Notes under the pieces: generated by a model
The model's input: the letters and a program-made list of their open reading frames with translations, nothing else
The model's database searches: none
What the model was told of the DNA's origin: nothing
Translations under genes and position numbers: made by a program
In this document: in pieces, positions 13,918 to 14,381 of the stretch
Layout of the letters: the number at the start of each line of letters is the position of its first letter
How positions within the stretch are numbered: position 1 is the stretch's first letter
Assembly (NCBI GenBank): GCA_001804345.1
Contig: MHFU01000147.1
Location: 3,662-18,042, forward strand
DNA: 14,381 nt
Source of the DNA: Omnitrophica bacterium RIFOXYB12_FULL_50_7
GTDB taxonomy: Bacteria > Omnitrophota > Omnitrophia > Omnitrophales > Aquincolibacteriaceae
Direction of reading: 5' to 3'

Positions 13918-14381
13918 AGCGTGTTGTGATTACTGGAATGGGAGCGGTTTCTCCTCTGGGAGAAAACGTGGCTTCGATGGTGAACGGGCTGGAACACGGG
14001 AAGACAGCCGTGCGATTCATGGAAGGATGGGATCAGTACAAAGGACTGCATTCTCTTATCGGGGCCCCCGCGGAACTGAAAAACGAAATGGCCATTCCAC
14101 GACAAAAAAGACGTTCGATGGGACGGATGAGTATTTTTGCTGTGCAGGCCGCGGAACAGGCGATTAGCGAGGCAGGGTTGAGCTTGCCTGATATGACGTC
14201 AGGCCGTACCGGATGCATTCTCGGTTCTACGATGGGTGGTGTAGAAGCGACCAATGGCATCTTTGAGCTTTTGATCCCGACCAAGGATCTGACGCTTCTT
14301 TCTTCCATGAGTTTTTTTAAATGCATGTCGCATACAGCGGCGATGAACGTGGCGCAGTGTTTTGGAATTACGGGATATGTT
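13914..14381 (+). CDS. Beta-ketoacyl-ACP synthase, FabF-like (3' partial)
   Basis: 156 codons are visible up to the right edge, with no stop. The start MKRVVITGMGAVSPLGENV and the segment RTGCILGSTMGG...AMNVAQCFGITGYV are typical of the N-terminal half of KAS I/II-type condensing enzymes. These elongate acyl-ACP with malonyl-ACP using a Cys-His-His triad. The active-site cysteine would be expected within about ten residues beyond the window edge, so I cannot tell whether this is a catalytic ketosynthase or a chain-length factor that has lost it. ATG 13914 overlaps the upstream stop (ATGA), so it is translationally coupled to the FAD oxidoreductase. Confidence 0.9.
   Translation, partial: MKRVVITGMGAVSPLGENVASMVNGLEHGKTAVRFMEGWDQYKGLHSLIGAPAELKNEMAIPRQKRRSMGRMSIFAVQAAEQAISEAGLSLPDMTSGRTGCILGSTMGGVEATNGIFELLIPTKDLTLLSSMSFFKCMSHTAAMNVAQCFGITGYV

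Noticed and set aside
1..14381. tRNA, rRNA or riboswitch
   Set aside because: No cloverleaf, conserved rRNA segment or known riboswitch core was recognised by eye; a covariance-model search would be needed to exclude small RNAs.

Overview
The window looks like accessory DNA from an uncultivated Gram-negative-type bacterium. A member of Omnitrophota (OP3) or a related PVC lineage is my best guess. That rests on general resemblance only: very large secreted proteins, many REP-type repeats with Y1 transposases, and a fatty-acid-synthase-like cluster. No rRNA or other marker gene is present, so the taxonomy is weak. Nearly all genes are on the + strand.

Bases 1-8135 hold what I consider the main system. 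A giant protein, open at the left edge, carries a DUF4214-like segment, a C39-peptidase-like domain without its cysteine, a long Gly-rich hydrophobic region, and a C-terminal alpha/beta-hydrolase (lipase-like) tip. It overlaps by 4 bp (GTGA) a secreted TPR-like protein. About 1.4 kb downstream the same two-gene unit occurs again as a diverged copy. This second unit has the linker and lipase tip only, with no convincing start, and overlaps by 4 bp (ATGA) a homologous secreted partner. The layout matches polymorphic toxins with an expressed tip plus its immunity gene, followed by an orphan tip/immunity cassette. Between the two units lies a REP island: a small membrane protein gene whose 3' end is REP sequence, four REP copies, a broken 5' copy of a REP-associated tyrosine transposase (RAYT), and an intact RAYT. 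The last REP abuts the first base of homology of the orphan cassette.

Bases 8136-9335 hold a second, unrelated RAYT inside two nested inverted repeats, followed by a 44-bp perfect palindrome and a promoter.

Bases 9336-11318 hold a small secreted protein, a palindromic miniature repeat, and a secreted PIG-L/LmbE-type deacetylase whose first zinc-ligand histidine is Gln.

Bases 11319-14381 start an operon: a promoter with an adjacent 16-bp palindrome, a small MerR-type HTH protein, a FabG-like ketoreductase, a CrtI-like FAD oxidoreductase, and a beta-ketoacyl synthase cut by the right edge just before its expected active-site cysteine. The genes are tightly packed and probably make or modify a polyene or unusual fatty acyl chain, as in aryl-polyene or proposed ladderane loci.
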